Source: an uncultured Prochlorococcus sp. (GTDB lineage: Bacteria; Cyanobacteriota; Cyanobacteriia; PCC-6307; Cyanobiaceae). From it: a DNA stretch of 64,000 nt. Position numbers and translations under genes: made by a program. Under the pieces are notes generated by a model that saw nothing but the letters and a program-made list of their open reading frames with translations, was not told the origin of the DNA and made no database searches. Where the stretch lies: positions 17,761 to 81,760 of the forward strand of contig CACJNU010000005.1 of assembly GCA_902594875.1 (NCBI GenBank), in the 5' to 3' direction. Of this stretch, positions 17,939-27,311 are shown piece by piece (the first letter of the stretch is position 1; each line of letters opens with the position of its first letter).

Positions 17939-18616
17939 ATGAGAAAAAATTTATATGAAGAATTAGGCCTCAAAAAAAATGCAACCAAAAGTGAAATTAA
18001 ATCTTCATATCGCTCTTTAGTTAAGCAACATCATCCTGATGCAGGCGGTAAGAAAGAACGATTTCTTGCAATACAAAATGCCTGGGAAACTCTAAATGAC
18101 CCTATCAAAAAGAAACAATACGATAGAAGTTTTCTCTCTTCCAGTTCATCAATTGATTCATTAAACGAAAATTGGGAAGAGAAATTTAATTCTAAAAAAT
18201 ATAATTCTTCAATTAAGGACAAAGAAGTTGAAACATGGATTAAAGAAATTTATAGTCCGATAAATAGATTAATTAGTCAAATCATTAAACCTTTGAATAA
18301 CGAAATAAAAAAACTATCTGCGGATCCATATGATGACCAACTAATGGAAAATTTCTGCAGTTACATAATGCTTTCACAAAAGAAAATGGAAAAAGTAGAA
18401 AAAATTTATAAAAAAAAATTAGTTCCAAAGTCTATTTCAGCTTTAGGCCTCGATCTATATCATTGTTTTTCACAAGTTAAAGATGCGCTATCAGAATTTG
18501 ATAGATATACACAAGGATACGTAGATAATTACCTATTTGATGGCAAAGAAATGATCAAAGAAGCAAAAAGAATCCAATCAAAGATGTCTGCTGAGAAAAA
18601 AAATAAAAACTTTTAG
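17939..18616 (+). CDS. DnaJ-like protein (J domain plus unique tail)
   Basis: An N-terminal J domain (residues 3-65) with the HPD tripeptide in VKQHHPDAGG, required to stimulate DnaK ATPase. The remaining 160 residues lack the Gly/Phe, zinc-finger and substrate domains of true DnaJ. They are helical and lysine-rich, so this is a class III J-protein with an unknown client. It follows cysK by 16 bases and converges on ndhO. Confidence 0.88.
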   Translation: MRKNLYEELGLKKNATKSEIKSSYRSLVKQHHPDAGGKKERFLAIQNAWETLNDPIKKKQYDRSFLSSSSSIDSLNENWEEKFNSKKYNSSIKDKEVETWIKEIYSPINRLISQIIKPLNNEIKKLSADPYDDQLMENFCSYIMLSQKKMEKVEKIYKKKLVPKSISALGLDLYHCFSQVKDALSEFDRYTQGYVDNYLFDGKEMIKEAKRIQSKMSAEKKNKNF

Positions 18617-18627
18617 ATATAAAAATT

Positions 18628-18864
18628 TTATTGAGTATATTCTTTAAGTTGATTTAATTTCAACCAAACATCGGGAACAGGTCTGCGCCATCGAACCTGA
18701 GCATATTCGTCTTTGAGTGAAAGAATCTCTCCAGGTCCTTCAAAGACATAATTAGGTAAATCATTATCACTGGCTTGCGCTTCGATACTTTTTATGTAAT
18801 TTTCTCTATCGACAAAAACTAAGCTTCCTTTCTTGAGAGGTTTCTTTGGAATAGAATCTGTCAT
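18628..18864 (-). CDS. ndhO: NAD(P)H-quinone oxidoreductase subunit O
   Basis: A small peripheral subunit (78 aa) of the cyanobacterial NDH-1 complex on the stromal side. The family pattern KKGSLVFVDRENY...NYVFEGPGEIL...YAQVRWRRPVPDVWL is plainly present. It is a single gene, converging on the J-protein gene with 11 bases between stops. Confidence 0.93.
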   Translation of the reverse strand: MTDSIPKKPLKKGSLVFVDRENYIKSIEAQASDNDLPNYVFEGPGEILSLKDEYAQVRWRRPVPDVWLKLNQLKEYTQ

Positions 18865-19001
18865 AATAAATTCAAGAAAGATATTTGAGATTAATTATAC
18901 AAAAACTTGTTTAAAAATTATTGAAAAAAAATTTATACCGGAATAATAATTACAAACGTCTTAAAAATTTAATAGCCTTAAATGATAAACATTAATATGA
19001 C

Positions 19002-19928
19002 ATGCGTCTTTTACTACTTGGCTGTACTGGATTTGTTGGGAAAGAATTAGTTCCAACACTACACAATGAAAATCACGAAATATACATTGTAAGTAGAAAA
19101 CCAATTAGTAAATTAAAGGTTGATCTAGATTTCAATAAGTTTAATTTTTTTCAAATAGATTTATCAAAAGAAAAAAACTGGAATAACGAAAATTTTCTAA
19201 ATATTTTAAGAGAGAGCGATGGAATTATTAACCTGATGGGAGAACCAATAGCAGAAAAAAAATGGACTTCTGAACAAAAACAGGAGATTGAAAATAGTCG
19301 TATTAACACCACAAAATTTATGATGAAGACCCTTAAAAATTTTAAAATAAACCCAAAAGTCATTATAAATGGATCAGCGATAGGTTATTACGGTACAAGT
19401 TTATCTGGTGAATTTACTGAAAATAGTATGGGCGGAAAAGACTTTTTAGCTAATCTTTGCAAAAAATGGGAAGTGGTCGCTGCTGAAAAACCATTTTTCT
19501 CAAGATTAGTTATTTTTCGAATTGGAATAGTTATAGAGGCAGATGGAGGAGCATTAGGGAAAATGCTCCCTATATTTAAAGTTGGATTAGGTGGACCAAT
19601 TGGAGATGGTAAGCAATGGATGAGTTGGATTCATAGAACTGATTTATGTGGATTAATTACTCAAGCATTAGTTGATAAAAAGTATTCGGGAGTATTTAAT
19701 GCTGTTGCTCCAAATCCAGTATTAATGAGAGAATTTTCTCAGATTTTAGGCAAATGTCTGAATAGACCTAATTTACTTCCTGTACCTGGAGCGGTTTTAA
19801 AAATTTTGTTAGGAGATGGAGCGAAAGTTGTTTTAGAAGGACAAAAAGTAATTAGTAGTAAACTCAAAAATTATCCTTTTAAATATCCTCTTCTTGAGAA
19901 AGCAATTTACGCCTCAACCAAGAATTAA
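19002..19928 (+). CDS. TIGR01777-type NAD-dependent epimerase (YfcH/'SulA' family)
   Basis: An atypical short-chain dehydrogenase/epimerase. The Rossmann motif GCTGFVGKEL is at residues 8-17. The family motifs NLMGEPIAEKKW (about residue 75), SAIGYYG (about residue 126) and the WIHRTDLCGLI block (about residue 210) are seen. Often annotated as a cell-division inhibitor homologue, it has no proven link to SOS SulA. A chloroplast relative (GC1/AtSulA) has been linked to plastid division. Its last 50 bases overlap a convergent small membrane-protein gene. Confidence 0.85.
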   Translation: MRLLLLGCTGFVGKELVPTLHNENHEIYIVSRKPISKLKVDLDFNKFNFFQIDLSKEKNWNNENFLNILRESDGIINLMGEPIAEKKWTSEQKQEIENSRINTTKFMMKTLKNFKINPKVIINGSAIGYYGTSLSGEFTENSMGGKDFLANLCKKWEVVAAEKPFFSRLVIFRIGIVIEADGGALGKMLPIFKVGLGGPIGDGKQWMSWIHRTDLCGLITQALVDKKYSGVFNAVAPNPVLMREFSQILGKCLNRPNLLPVPGAVLKILLGDGAKVVLEGQKVISSKLKNYPFKYPLLEKAIYASTKN

Positions 19929-20148
19929 TACCGTTTACTAATGCACCAATAATAAGAATTGTTATCAATGGAACTACAACAGGATTCCAAACTATCTGAA
20001 TAAAATTAATAAAAATAAATATGCCATTTAATTGCATGATGATTGCAAAAATAAAAAATATTGCAAAAAAAATGACTATAAATAAATTTATTAATAACAA
20101 ATTATCAATAAATTGTTTTAACTTTTTATGATTATTCTCCTTAGTCAT
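19879..20148 (-). CDS. Small membrane protein, unknown function
   Basis: An 89-residue protein with two strongly hydrophobic segments (about residues 16-45 and 50-72) between charged ends. I do not recognise a family. It starts within the last 8 bases of the LpxB-like gene upstream, so the two are probably cotranscribed. Its 3' end overlaps the convergent epimerase gene by about 50 bases, so a shorter C-terminus cannot be excluded by context. Confidence 0.6.
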   Translation of the reverse strand: MTKENNHKKLKQFIDNLLLINLFIVIFFAIFFIFAIIMQLNGIFIFINFIQIVWNPVVVPLITILIIGALVNGINSWLRRKLLSQEEDI

Positions 20149-21343
20149 TTTTTATAACAATATTCATATCATCAACCATCTTAAGACAAACTTTGTTTTC
20201 ACCCAGTCTTTTTTTAGCATTTTCATTACATGAGATCATAAACTTTTTATTTAGCTGTATAAGGTATATTATTTTTATGATCAATTTAATTGTCTGATTG
20301 ATTTGATCATTCTTATCTTTATAATTAGTGGCACAAAAAACATATTTTCCAAGCAAACGTCTTTGCGCTTCTGCAAAAGTTTTTGTGAATTGTGGACCTT
20401 TACCTTCAATTTGGATAACTGGTTTTCCTAATCCAATTGCTTGCTCTGCTGCTGTTCCTGCCATGCTGATACAACATCTACTTTTCAATAATATTTTGTC
20501 AAAATTGTTCCAATATATATTCACTTCTAGAAATCTATATTTGAATTTCAAAAGATTATTATCTTTTATATTTTCTATTTTTAACCATCCTCTTTTTAGC
20601 AATATCTCCTTTATTTTTAATGAAGATAGAGCATTAACTATTGCAAAATTAAACTGAATTTTTTGAAAATATCTTAAATCTGATAATGCCTCTAATACCT
20701 CTAAAATAAAAACAAAATTATCTAAAATCTCAGGGAATCTACTTCCTGGGAATAATCCAATACTAAATTTAGCTTTATTTAATTCTTTGTTTCTAGGAAA
20801 AAACTTATCCATAAAGGGGTTGCCTAAAAAAGACACTTTCTTTTTTAATTGCAATGTTAAATCATTAGCTGTAAGGGAATCTCTCGTATATATTTTTTTT
20901 GCTTTTTGTGAGAGCAAGAAAAATTTAGAAGGCCATGGTAATTTCAACTTCCCTTCATAATGGCTGGAATAAGCAACTAGATATATAAAAAAATCTTTCT
21001 TACAAAACCATGCAAAAAAAACTGGCACAATATCTCCAACTACAAAAAAATAATCATATTTTTTTCTTATTTTAAAAGTTAAATATAATCTTTTTAAAAG
21101 ATAAAATATTTCTCCTCCAAATATCTCAGTAAGTCTTCCCTTAAAGGAATTATAGCCAATTCCTCCAGTTCTAAATTCTTTAGTTTTACCGATAATCTTA
21201 ATTTTTTCTTTTTCGTAATGGTTTCCCATACCAACAATTGGCAAAGCATGAACAGAATAACCACTTTTTACGAATTGTTTAGCTATTAAACTGCCAGATA
21301 GATCTTCTCCATGCCCATTACTTAATATTAAAATCTTAAACAA
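20141..21343 (-). CDS. Lipid-A-disaccharide synthase-related protein (TIGR03492-like)
   Basis: A 400-residue glycosyltransferase-like protein. It begins with a nucleotide-sugar-transferase-type motif (ILSNGHGEDLSG) and has a GLFPGSRFPEI segment (about residue 197) and a MAGTAAEQAIGLGKPVIQI block (about residue 290), matching the LpxB-like family of cyanobacteria. True lipid A synthesis in these cells is doubtful, so its sugar substrate is unknown. It forms a run with TPR and SufA-like genes upstream and a small membrane protein downstream. Confidence 0.75.
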   Translation of the reverse strand: MFKILILSNGHGEDLSGSLIAKQFVKSGYSVHALPIVGMGNHYEKEKIKIIGKTKEFRTGGIGYNSFKGRLTEIFGGEIFYLLKRLYLTFKIRKKYDYFFVVGDIVPVFFAWFCKKDFFIYLVAYSSHYEGKLKLPWPSKFFLLSQKAKKIYTRDSLTANDLTLQLKKKVSFLGNPFMDKFFPRNKELNKAKFSIGLFPGSRFPEILDNFVFILEVLEALSDLRYFQKIQFNFAIVNALSSLKIKEILLKRGWLKIENIKDNNLLKFKYRFLEVNIYWNNFDKILLKSRCCISMAGTAAEQAIGLGKPVIQIEGKGPQFTKTFAEAQRRLLGKYVFCATNYKDKNDQINQTIKLIIKIIYLIQLNKKFMISCNENAKKRLGENKVCLKMVDDMNIVIKND

Positions 21344-21344
21344 T

Positions 21345-21773
21345 TTAAAATTCCAACCATTTTTTTACTTTGGTTAACTCAGGCCAATCTGGATATCTAC
21401 TTAAGCCGTCTTCAACAGATTCTTTCAACTCACTTTTCACATCTGGCATCATCATAGACATTTTTTTTATTAACTCGATATGATCCCTAACACCTTTATT
21501 ATTAGTAGCCAAAAGAGCTAAGGACAAATTCATTCTTGCTTGTGGATCTTGCTGATTTAATCGAACAGCTTGTCTAGCAGCTGACAAAGCTTCTTCATTA
21601 TTTTTCAAAAGTAATTGAAGCCACGATAAACAAGTCCAAGCAGCAAAATGATTTGGAATTTGCTGTATAATTTTTTGAAAATCTTCAACAATTGGAATTA
21701 AATCTTGCCCTGCTTTGTATCTTGATAAAGCTGCATTAAAATCCTCTTCGATGGGATTAATTTCGTTATTCAT
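21345..21773 (-). CDS. TPR-repeat protein
   Basis: A 142-residue soluble protein with about two tetratricopeptide units (roughly residues 38-105; segment NHFAAWTCLSWLQLLLKNNEEAL and the next helix pair). It probably mediates protein contacts; no partner can be named. It lies 6 bases downstream of the SufA-like gene and 1 base before the LpxB-like gene, so it is part of one transcription run. Confidence 0.8.
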   Translation of the reverse strand: MNNEINPIEEDFNAALSRYKAGQDLIPIVEDFQKIIQQIPNHFAAWTCLSWLQLLLKNNEEALSAARQAVRLNQQDPQARMNLSLALLATNNKGVRDHIELIKKMSMMMPDVKSELKESVEDGLSRYPDWPELTKVKKWLEF

Positions 21774-21779
21774 TATTTA

Positions 21780-22172
21780 TTAAACTGCAAAAGAACTTCC
21801 ACAACCGCAAGTTTGAGAAGCATTGGGATTTACAAAATTAAAGCCACCTCCAATTAATTCCTTACTAAAATCTAACTGCATTCCATAAATATATAAAAGA
21901 CTTTTAGGATCACAAACAACTTGAAAGCTTTGATCAACTTTTAATGAATAATCATAAACTTTATCATCGGGATTTATTTCATCAGTTCCTATAAAATCCA
22001 TCGTATAACTCATCCCACTACAACCGCCAGATCTTACTCCTACCCTTAGTGCTTTTTTATCACTTTGGCCCTTCAATAAATTTGAAATTTGTTCGATAGC
22101 ATCATTTGTAATTAAGATACCTTTGCCATCATCAGAATTTTTAATTTCCTGTTTAACTACTACATTTTCCAT
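21780..22172 (-). CDS. A-type iron-sulfur carrier protein (SufA/IscA family)
   Basis: Carries [Fe-S] clusters to apo-proteins. The three ligand cysteines are seen in GGCSGMSY and CGCGSSF near the C-terminus, with the usual ILITNDAIEQISNLL start of the domain. The open frame extends to 22232, but the first 20 residues are not family-like. I favour the ATG at 22172 (MENVVVKQEI), with 22196 as an alternative; neither has a visible Shine-Dalgarno site. The gene is divergent from zds. The sufBCDS genes at 59408 supply the scaffold machinery. Confidence 0.88.
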   Translation of the reverse strand: MENVVVKQEIKNSDDGKGILITNDAIEQISNLLKGQSDKKALRVGVRSGGCSGMSYTMDFIGTDEINPDDKVYDYSLKVDQSFQVVCDPKSLLYIYGMQLDFSKELIGGGFNFVNPNASQTCGCGSSFAV

Positions 22173-22254
22173 AAACAAAGGATTTCTACTATTCATAATA
22201 TAAAAACTTAATCGATAGGATGCATAGAACAAACGTTATCCAAACTTGATTTGT

Positions 22255-22260
22255 TATAAT
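22255..22260 (+). promoter_or_regulatory. Candidate -10 box of zds
   Basis: A perfect TATAAT lies 12 bases before the zds GTG start. A transcript beginning the usual 6-7 bases after it would have only a few leader bases, so the mRNA may be nearly leaderless. The -35 region is weak. Confidence 0.45.
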
Positions 22261-22271
22261 TTTAAGAAAAA

Positions 22272-23726
22272 GTGAAAATTGCAATAGTCGGTTCTGGATT
22301 AGCTGGTCTTACAGCAGCAGTCAATTTAGTTGATGAAGGTCACGAAGTAGAAATTTATGAGAGCAGGTCATTTTGGGGAGGTAAAGTTGGGAGTTGGGAA
22401 GATAAGGATGGGAACCACATAGAAATGGGTTTACATGTATTTTTTTACAATTATGCAAATCTTTTTAAATTAATGAAAAAAGTGGGGGCTTTAGACAACT
22501 TACTCCCTAAAGACCATACTCATCTATTTATCAATAATGGCGGCAATTTAAAATCTTTAGACTTCAGATTCCCTTTAGGTGCTCCATTCAACGGACTTAA
22601 AGCTTTTTTTACTACTGAACAACTCACTTGGGTAGATAAATTCAGAAATGCCTTAGCTTTAGGGACAAGCCCAATAGTTAGAGGATTGATAGACTATGAA
22701 GGCGCAATGAAAATAATTAGAGATCTAGATAAAATTAGTTTTAAAGAATGGTTTTTAAACCATGGCGGAAGTGAAAAAAGCTTAGAAAGAATGTGGGATC
22801 CTATCGCATATGCTTTAGGTTTTATTAATTGCAAAGATATTTCAGCAAGATGCATGCTAACTATATTTATGATGTTTGCTTCAAAAACAGAAGCCTCAAA
22901 ACTTAATCTTTTAAAAGGTTCTCCGCATAAGTGGTTAACTCAACCTATTGTCGACTACATCACAAACAAAGGAGCAAAAATACATCTTAACCATAAGGTA
23001 GACGAAATAATTTATGAAAAGGCATCTTCCTCTTATTCAGTAAATCAATTAAAAATATCTTCTCCTGAAGGAATTAAGGCAGTGTTTGCAGATAAATTTC
23101 TAGCTGCCTGTGATGTTCCTGGAATAAAAAAAATAATTCCAAAAGAATGGTATCAATTTAAAGAATTTGAAGGTTTAAAAAAACTTAGAGCTGTAGCTGT
23201 TGCCACAATCCAACTAAGATATGACGGTTGGGTTACTGAATTACAAAAAGATAATACTGGAAATGAACCAATTGGACTAGATAACCTTCTTTATTCTGCT
23301 GATGCCTCTTTCAGTTGTTTTGCTGATTTAGCACTGGCAAGTCCAGCAGACTATAGAAAAAAAGATATGGGATCACTTCTCCAATGTGTTTTAACTCCTG
23401 GCGATAGATGGATGGGAAGATCCACAGAAAGAATTACAAAAGAAATAGATAAAGAAGTTCGCCGTCTATTTCCATCTTCAAAAAATCTTAAATTGCTTTG
23501 GAGTAACGTAGTACAAATTCCACAATCACTTTATAGAGAAGCTCCCGGTATGGAACCTTTCAGACCCGATCAAAAAACATCTATATCTAATTTCTTCATG
23601 GCTGGTAGTTATACAAAACAAGATTATATAGATTCTATGGAGGGAGCTACAATGAGTGGTCATTTAGCTGCCGCCGCAATTTTAGAGAAGAAAGCCGAAT
23701 TAGCAAAAAATCTTGCAGTAAGTTAA
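22272..23726 (+). CDS. zds: Zeta-carotene desaturase
   Basis: A plant-type (CrtQ) FAD enzyme that converts zeta-carotene to lycopene on the membrane. It begins with the dinucleotide-binding fold [12 protein letters not shown] and an [13 protein letters not shown] segment. It has the phytoene-desaturase-family region at the C-terminus ([23 protein letters not shown], about residue 440). The start codon is GTG. Length 484 aa fits. It is followed 3 bases later by the SRPBCC gene, a neighbour often seen with zds in cyanobacteria. Confidence 0.94.
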   Translation: MKIAIVGSGLAGLTAAVNLVDEGHEVEIYESRSFWGGKVGSWEDKDGNHIEMGLHVFFYNYANLFKLMKKVGALDNLLPKDHTHLFINNGGNLKSLDFRFPLGAPFNGLKAFFTTEQLTWVDKFRNALALGTSPIVRGLIDYEGAMKIIRDLDKISFKEWFLNHGGSEKSLERMWDPIAYALGFINCKDISARCMLTIFMMFASKTEASKLNLLKGSPHKWLTQPIVDYITNKGAKIHLNHKVDEIIYEKASSSYSVNQLKISSPEGIKAVFADKFLAACDVPGIKKIIPKEWYQFKEFEGLKKLRAVAVATIQLRYDGWVTELQKDNTGNEPIGLDNLLYSADASFSCFADLALASPADYRKKDMGSLLQCVLTPGDRWMGRSTERITKEIDKEVRRLFPSSKNLKLLWSNVVQIPQSLYREAPGMEPFRPDQKTSISNFFMAGSYTKQDYIDSMEGATMSGHLAAAAILEKKAELAKNLAVS

Positions 23727-23729
23727 TTA

Positions 23730-24200
23730 ATGGGTACTTGGCTAAAACATGACGTAATAACAGTAGTTAATGCGCCTCTTGAAAATGTATGGGACACATG
23801 GAGCGATTTAGACTCAATGTCACTTTGGATGAGCTGGATTGAATCTGTAAAAACAGTTGACGAAGAAACTAATACGTTACCAGATTTAACAGAATGGACT
23901 TTAGCTGCTAATGGCTTTAGGTTTAAATGGAAAGCTCAAATTACAGAAAGGGTTGAAAAAAGCAAACTTAAATGGAAATCAATAGGAGGTTTACCAACTG
24001 AAGGATCAGTAGTTTTCGAAAGTAAAACTGATCAAATCACAACAGTAAATTTAGCAATAACTTATGAACTACCAAAAATGATTGCTCGGTTTATGGAAGA
24101 AAATATTTTAGGAAAAATGGTTACAAACGAATTGCAGGCCAATATTGATAGGTTCAAAGATTTAGTTGAAAAGAACTATACAAAAAATTTTTCTAATTAA
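23730..24200 (+). CDS. SRPBCC-fold protein (polyketide cyclase/CoxG-like)
   Basis: A 156-residue START/Bet v1-like domain protein. It shows the family's opening beta-strand and helix (VITVVNAPLENVWDTWSDLDSMSLWMSWIESV) and a central WKAQITERVEKSKLKWKS strand pair. Such proteins bind hydrophobic ligands in a deep pocket. Its tight coupling to zds suggests a carotenoid-related ligand or quinone, but that is inference from position. The end overlaps the convergent hemD by 8 bases. Confidence 0.8.
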   Translation: MGTWLKHDVITVVNAPLENVWDTWSDLDSMSLWMSWIESVKTVDEETNTLPDLTEWTLAANGFRFKWKAQITERVEKSKLKWKSIGGLPTEGSVVFESKTDQITTVNLAITYELPKMIARFMEENILGKMVTNELQANIDRFKDLVEKNYTKNFSN

Positions 24201-25005
24201 AAATATTAATTGCTACATCTAGTAGTCCTTCAAAAGTATATTTTTGTGCCTGACAATCAACTCTTCCAAAAATCCTATTACATATTTTTGTTGTCTGAGG
24301 TCCAATAGTTAATAACTTAATTTGATCAAAATATTCTAACCATTGTTTACCAAGGTTTTTTTCTAGTAAAAAAGCAGCATTTACAACGGTTTTACCGCTT
24401 GAGAACATAATTGCATCGACTTTTCGATTAGAAATAATATCAATTGTTTCTTCCGGTATTGAGTCAGGACATCTAGTTTCATATGCAGCAACCTCAAATA
24501 CACGAGAACCAGCCTTTCTAAATTGATCTGCTATTAAATCCCTACCACCTGTTTGAACTCTTGGTACAAAAACTCGAAGTCCATAACCAGATACTGGGAA
24601 ATTATCAATTAAACTTTCAGCAACAAATTCTGGAGGTATGAAATCAGCCTTAATCCCAAAATCATCAAGAGTTCTTGAGGTTTTTTCTCCGACTACGGCA
24701 ATTTTTGTTTTTTTAGAACATTCTTTTAATGAACTATTAAAGTATTTAAGTCTTTTATCGACAAATTTGATCCCATTACTACTGGAAAAAATAATCCAAT
24801 GAAAATCATTTATTTGATTTAATGCTTCATCAAGAGGATTCAAATCATCAGGATCAGCAATGCTTAATGCAGGTAAATCAAATACATTAGCGCCCTTGCT
24901 TATGAATATCTTTTTTATATCCAATATCCCTTCTTTTGATCGAGTAATAATTATATTTCTTTGATCAAGGGGTAGATCAACTTTTGGCATCCTTGTCCTC
25001 AACAT
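24193..25005 (-). CDS. hemD: Uroporphyrinogen-III synthase
   Basis: Cyclises and inverts ring D of hydroxymethylbilane to uroporphyrinogen III, on the path to haem and chlorophyll. This highly divergent family is recognised by NIIITRSKEG near the start, WIIFSSSNGIKF (about residue 71), VGEKTSRTL and IMFSSGKTVVNA (about residue 200). Length 270 aa is normal. Two ATGs (residues 1 and 6) are possible; either overlaps the end of rbfA, by 29 or 14 bases. Confidence 0.85.
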   Translation of the reverse strand: MLRTRMPKVDLPLDQRNIIITRSKEGILDIKKIFISKGANVFDLPALSIADPDDLNPLDEALNQINDFHWIIFSSSNGIKFVDKRLKYFNSSLKECSKKTKIAVVGEKTSRTLDDFGIKADFIPPEFVAESLIDNFPVSGYGLRVFVPRVQTGGRDLIADQFRKAGSRVFEVAAYETRCPDSIPEETIDIISNRKVDAIMFSSGKTVVNAAFLLEKNLGKQWLEYFDQIKLLTIGPQTTKICNRIFGRVDCQAQKYTFEGLLDVAINIFN

Positions 25006-25369
25006 TATGATTTTGATTTTTATTTTTTAATTCATCGAGAAGTTTCAAGACTGATAATCCTTTATCAAGAACAACATCGTCTTTAAAAATTATCTCTGGA
25101 ACTCTTCTCATCTCAATTCTTTTTCCTAAACTATGCCTTATAGAGCTTTTAGCAGTATTCAAGTTTGATACAATTTCTTTCCTCACTTTCTCTTGAGCAG
25201 TTGAAGTTATATAAATTTTACAGTGTTGCAAATCACCTGATAAATCAATCTTAGAAATATTGACGAAATGATCTCTAATAAGATCATTTTCTAAATCATT
25301 CTGCAAAATAAGGGTTATTTCTTTCTTCAAAAGAGAAGAAACTTTTGCAAGACGGTAATTATTTGGCAT
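24977..25369 (-). CDS. rbfA: Ribosome-binding factor A
   Basis: A KH-like 30S maturation factor. The conserved RLAKVSSLLKKEITLILQND start, an LQHCKIYI strand and RMRRVPEI-like ending (RRVPEIIFKDD, about residue 98) identify it. Length 130 aa is typical. It overlaps hemD downstream and shares one base with the DUF751 gene upstream, indicating one operon. Confidence 0.92.
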   Translation of the reverse strand: MPNNYRLAKVSSLLKKEITLILQNDLENDLIRDHFVNISKIDLSGDLQHCKIYITSTAQEKVRKEIVSNLNTAKSSIRHSLGKRIEMRRVPEIIFKDDVVLDKGLSVLKLLDELKNKNQNHNVEDKDAKS

Positions 25370-25578
25370 TATGGTTGTAAATTTATTGGGTTTGTCATCG
25401 CTTGCAAGACAAAATAAACAGTTATGAAAGCACTTAAAACAGAAGATATCAAACCTACTATTGTGAGTGGATTTGATCTATTCTTGAATAAAGGTTCAAG
25501 CAAAGCAACAAGTCCTCCAACAATGATAGATATCAAATACTTTGGATATCTCGCAACATTAGAGAAAAATTCGCCCAT
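25369..25578 (-). CDS. DUF751 (Ycf33-like) small membrane protein
   Basis: A 69-residue protein from the ATG at 25578 (a GTG three codons earlier is also possible). It has the family pattern FFSNVARYPKYLISIIVGG and two hydrophobic segments (about residues 13-28 and 38-60). DUF751 proteins are cyanobacterial and related to plastid Ycf33; no function is established. It is the first gene of a coupled run with rbfA and hemD. Confidence 0.78.
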   Translation of the reverse strand: MGEFFSNVARYPKYLISIIVGGLVALLEPLFKNRSNPLTIVGLISSVLSAFITVYFVLQAMTNPINLQP

Positions 25579-25632
25579 CAGCTCCACAAATAGATTACTT
25601 TTTTAGCTAAGTTTTAACAAACATTAAACAGC

Positions 25633-26358
25633 ATGATTACATTATATCAATTTAGGCATAGTGCTTTTTGTTTAAAAACAAGAATGGCCCTGCATGCAAA
25701 AAAACTACAATATCGAGTTGAAGAAGTAACACCTGGAATAGGCCAATTTGAAATCTTTAAATTATCAGGTCAAAAACAAGTACCTGTAATAGTCGATAGT
25801 AATGATCAAGTTATTAATGACTCTTCAACTATTTGCGAATATATAGATAAAAAAAATGAAAACAATCCACTTTTTCCGGAGGATCCAATATTATTTGCAC
25901 AATGCAAACTAATTGAAGACTGGGCAGATACTACAATGGCTACAACTTGCAGAAAAGCTTTAATAAAATCTGCAATAGAAAATCCACAGCTAAGAACTGC
26001 ATTACTTCCAGATGAAATACCTTCTTCAGTTAAAAGTATTGTTGATAAATTACCTTTTGAAAATCTTAGTAAAATTTCTAATGTAGTTTTGTCTAATAAA
26101 GATAATTTAGAACTCCAAAAATTACTGGAAGCTTTATCAAAATCCTTGATCAACAAGAAATATTTAGTTGGAGATAATTTATCAATTGCAGATATTTCAA
26201 TTGCTGCTCAATTATCCCTTATTAAATTTCCAAAGTCTGCAGGACCAATTCTTTCAGGAGAGGGGAGCCAAGAATACATAAACAACCCCTATTTAGAAAA
26301 TCTTTTCATTTGGAGGAACAACTTAGAAGAATATCTTTTTAGTGCTAGCTCTCAATAA
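25633..26358 (+). CDS. Glutathione S-transferase family protein
   Basis: An N-terminal thioredoxin-fold domain (residues 1-78), with the expected cysteine/serine zone in HSAFCLKTR (C13), a KQVPVI cis-proline motif (about residue 49) and DSSTICEYI (about residue 64), plus a helical C-terminal domain with LVGDNLSIADISIAAQL (about residue 178). Substrate is unknown. The end overlaps a convergent gene by 14 bases. Confidence 0.88.
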   Translation: MITLYQFRHSAFCLKTRMALHAKKLQYRVEEVTPGIGQFEIFKLSGQKQVPVIVDSNDQVINDSSTICEYIDKKNENNPLFPEDPILFAQCKLIEDWADTTMATTCRKALIKSAIENPQLRTALLPDEIPSSVKSIVDKLPFENLSKISNVVLSNKDNLELQKLLEALSKSLINKKYLVGDNLSIADISIAAQLSLIKFPKSAGPILSGEGSQEYINNPYLENLFIWRNNLEEYLFSASSQ

Positions 26359-27052
26359 ATTCAAACTTCAATTTATATTTATTTGTTTTGATAGCATGAA
26401 TAGAAGGATCACCAACTTTTGAACCATAAGAAGCAACATATTGCACTCCACAAATTGATGGTTTGATTGAATTATCAACTTCCAATATTTCTTCAGAACA
26501 TTTTTGAAATTTACTAATGGTCTCTACCTGATTAATCCTTGAAGCACCTGGCTTATGTGCTGTTTGTATAACTAGCTCATCTGCGAAAAAAGTATCATTA
26601 TCTTGAATTTGATTTCTCCCTGTAATTCTTGAATCAATATAAAAATCATCTTTTAAATAAGTAATTTGATTATTAATAGATTGAGGATCATTTACAACCT
26701 TGATTAAGGTTTCACCAAATATTGCTTTTCCAATAGACTCAGAATTTTTTGCACGATTACCAACAATTAAATCTGAATCATTCTTAAAGAAATTTACTTT
26801 ATAAATAACTGGCTCTTCTGAATCATTAACTATATCTTGAGAAGTAACCAGCCAATTCCCCTCAAACCATTTAGGATAAATTAAGTCCTTGGAAGTATCC
26901 GATAATTTAAAATTTGGCATATATAATTCTGGCCATTGATTTACACGATTTTCCAAAAACTCTCGTACGTTAGAATCAACTAGAGCAAAAGAACTTTCTA
27001 AAAAAATTCCTTGAAAAATCAAGCAAATAATTAATCCAAGAAGAATTTTCAT
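26345..27052 (-). CDS. Exported DUF6816-like protein
   Basis: A 235-residue protein with a clear N-terminal signal peptide (residues 1-23: hydrophobic core LLGLIICLIFQGIFL, then a small-residue cleavage zone SSFA). The rest is a beta-rich domain with YPKWFEGNWLVTSQDIV and an SICGVQYVASYGSKVG stretch. It resembles a family seen in cyanobacteria and plastids (DUF6816, assigned from memory). It probably resides in the lumen or periplasm. Function unknown. It is divergent from the CRR7-like gene with 1 base between starts. Confidence 0.7.
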   Translation of the reverse strand: MKILLGLIICLIFQGIFLESSFALVDSNVREFLENRVNQWPELYMPNFKLSDTSKDLIYPKWFEGNWLVTSQDIVNDSEEPVIYKVNFFKNDSDLIVGNRAKNSESIGKAIFGETLIKVVNDPQSINNQITYLKDDFYIDSRITGRNQIQDNDTFFADELVIQTAHKPGASRINQVETISKFQKCSEEILEVDNSIKPSICGVQYVASYGSKVGDPSIHAIKTNKYKLKFEFIES

Positions 27053-27053
27053 T

Positions 27054-27311
27054 ATGTCAAATCCACTAATAAGAGCAACAGATCATTATGTATTATTAGA
27101 GCCAGATTCAAAGGAAAAAATTGTATCAAAGCAAGAAGCAATTTTATGGTTGAAGAATTGGCTTAATAAGATAGAAACACAAACAATATATCAGAATATA
27201 GAAGATCCTGATCAGGATTTTTTTGAAGAATTATTGGAAAGTACTTATGAATTAGAAATAAAATTAGGATACATTATCAAATGGTTTGCAGTAAGAATTG
27301 AACCAGATTAA
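27054..27311 (+). CDS. CRR7-like small protein
   Basis: An 85-residue soluble protein, acidic in its second half. The DHYVLLEPDSKEKIVSKQEA opening resembles chlororespiratory reduction 7 (CRR7), a stromal factor for NDH complex assembly in plants with cyanobacterial homologues. The match is from memory of the family pattern, so it is tentative. ndhO at 18628 shows that the target complex exists in this genome. The end overlaps the convergent aroK by 4 bases. Confidence 0.6.
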   Translation: MSNPLIRATDHYVLLEPDSKEKIVSKQEAILWLKNWLNKIETQTIYQNIEDPDQDFFEELLESTYELEIKLGYIIKWFAVRIEPD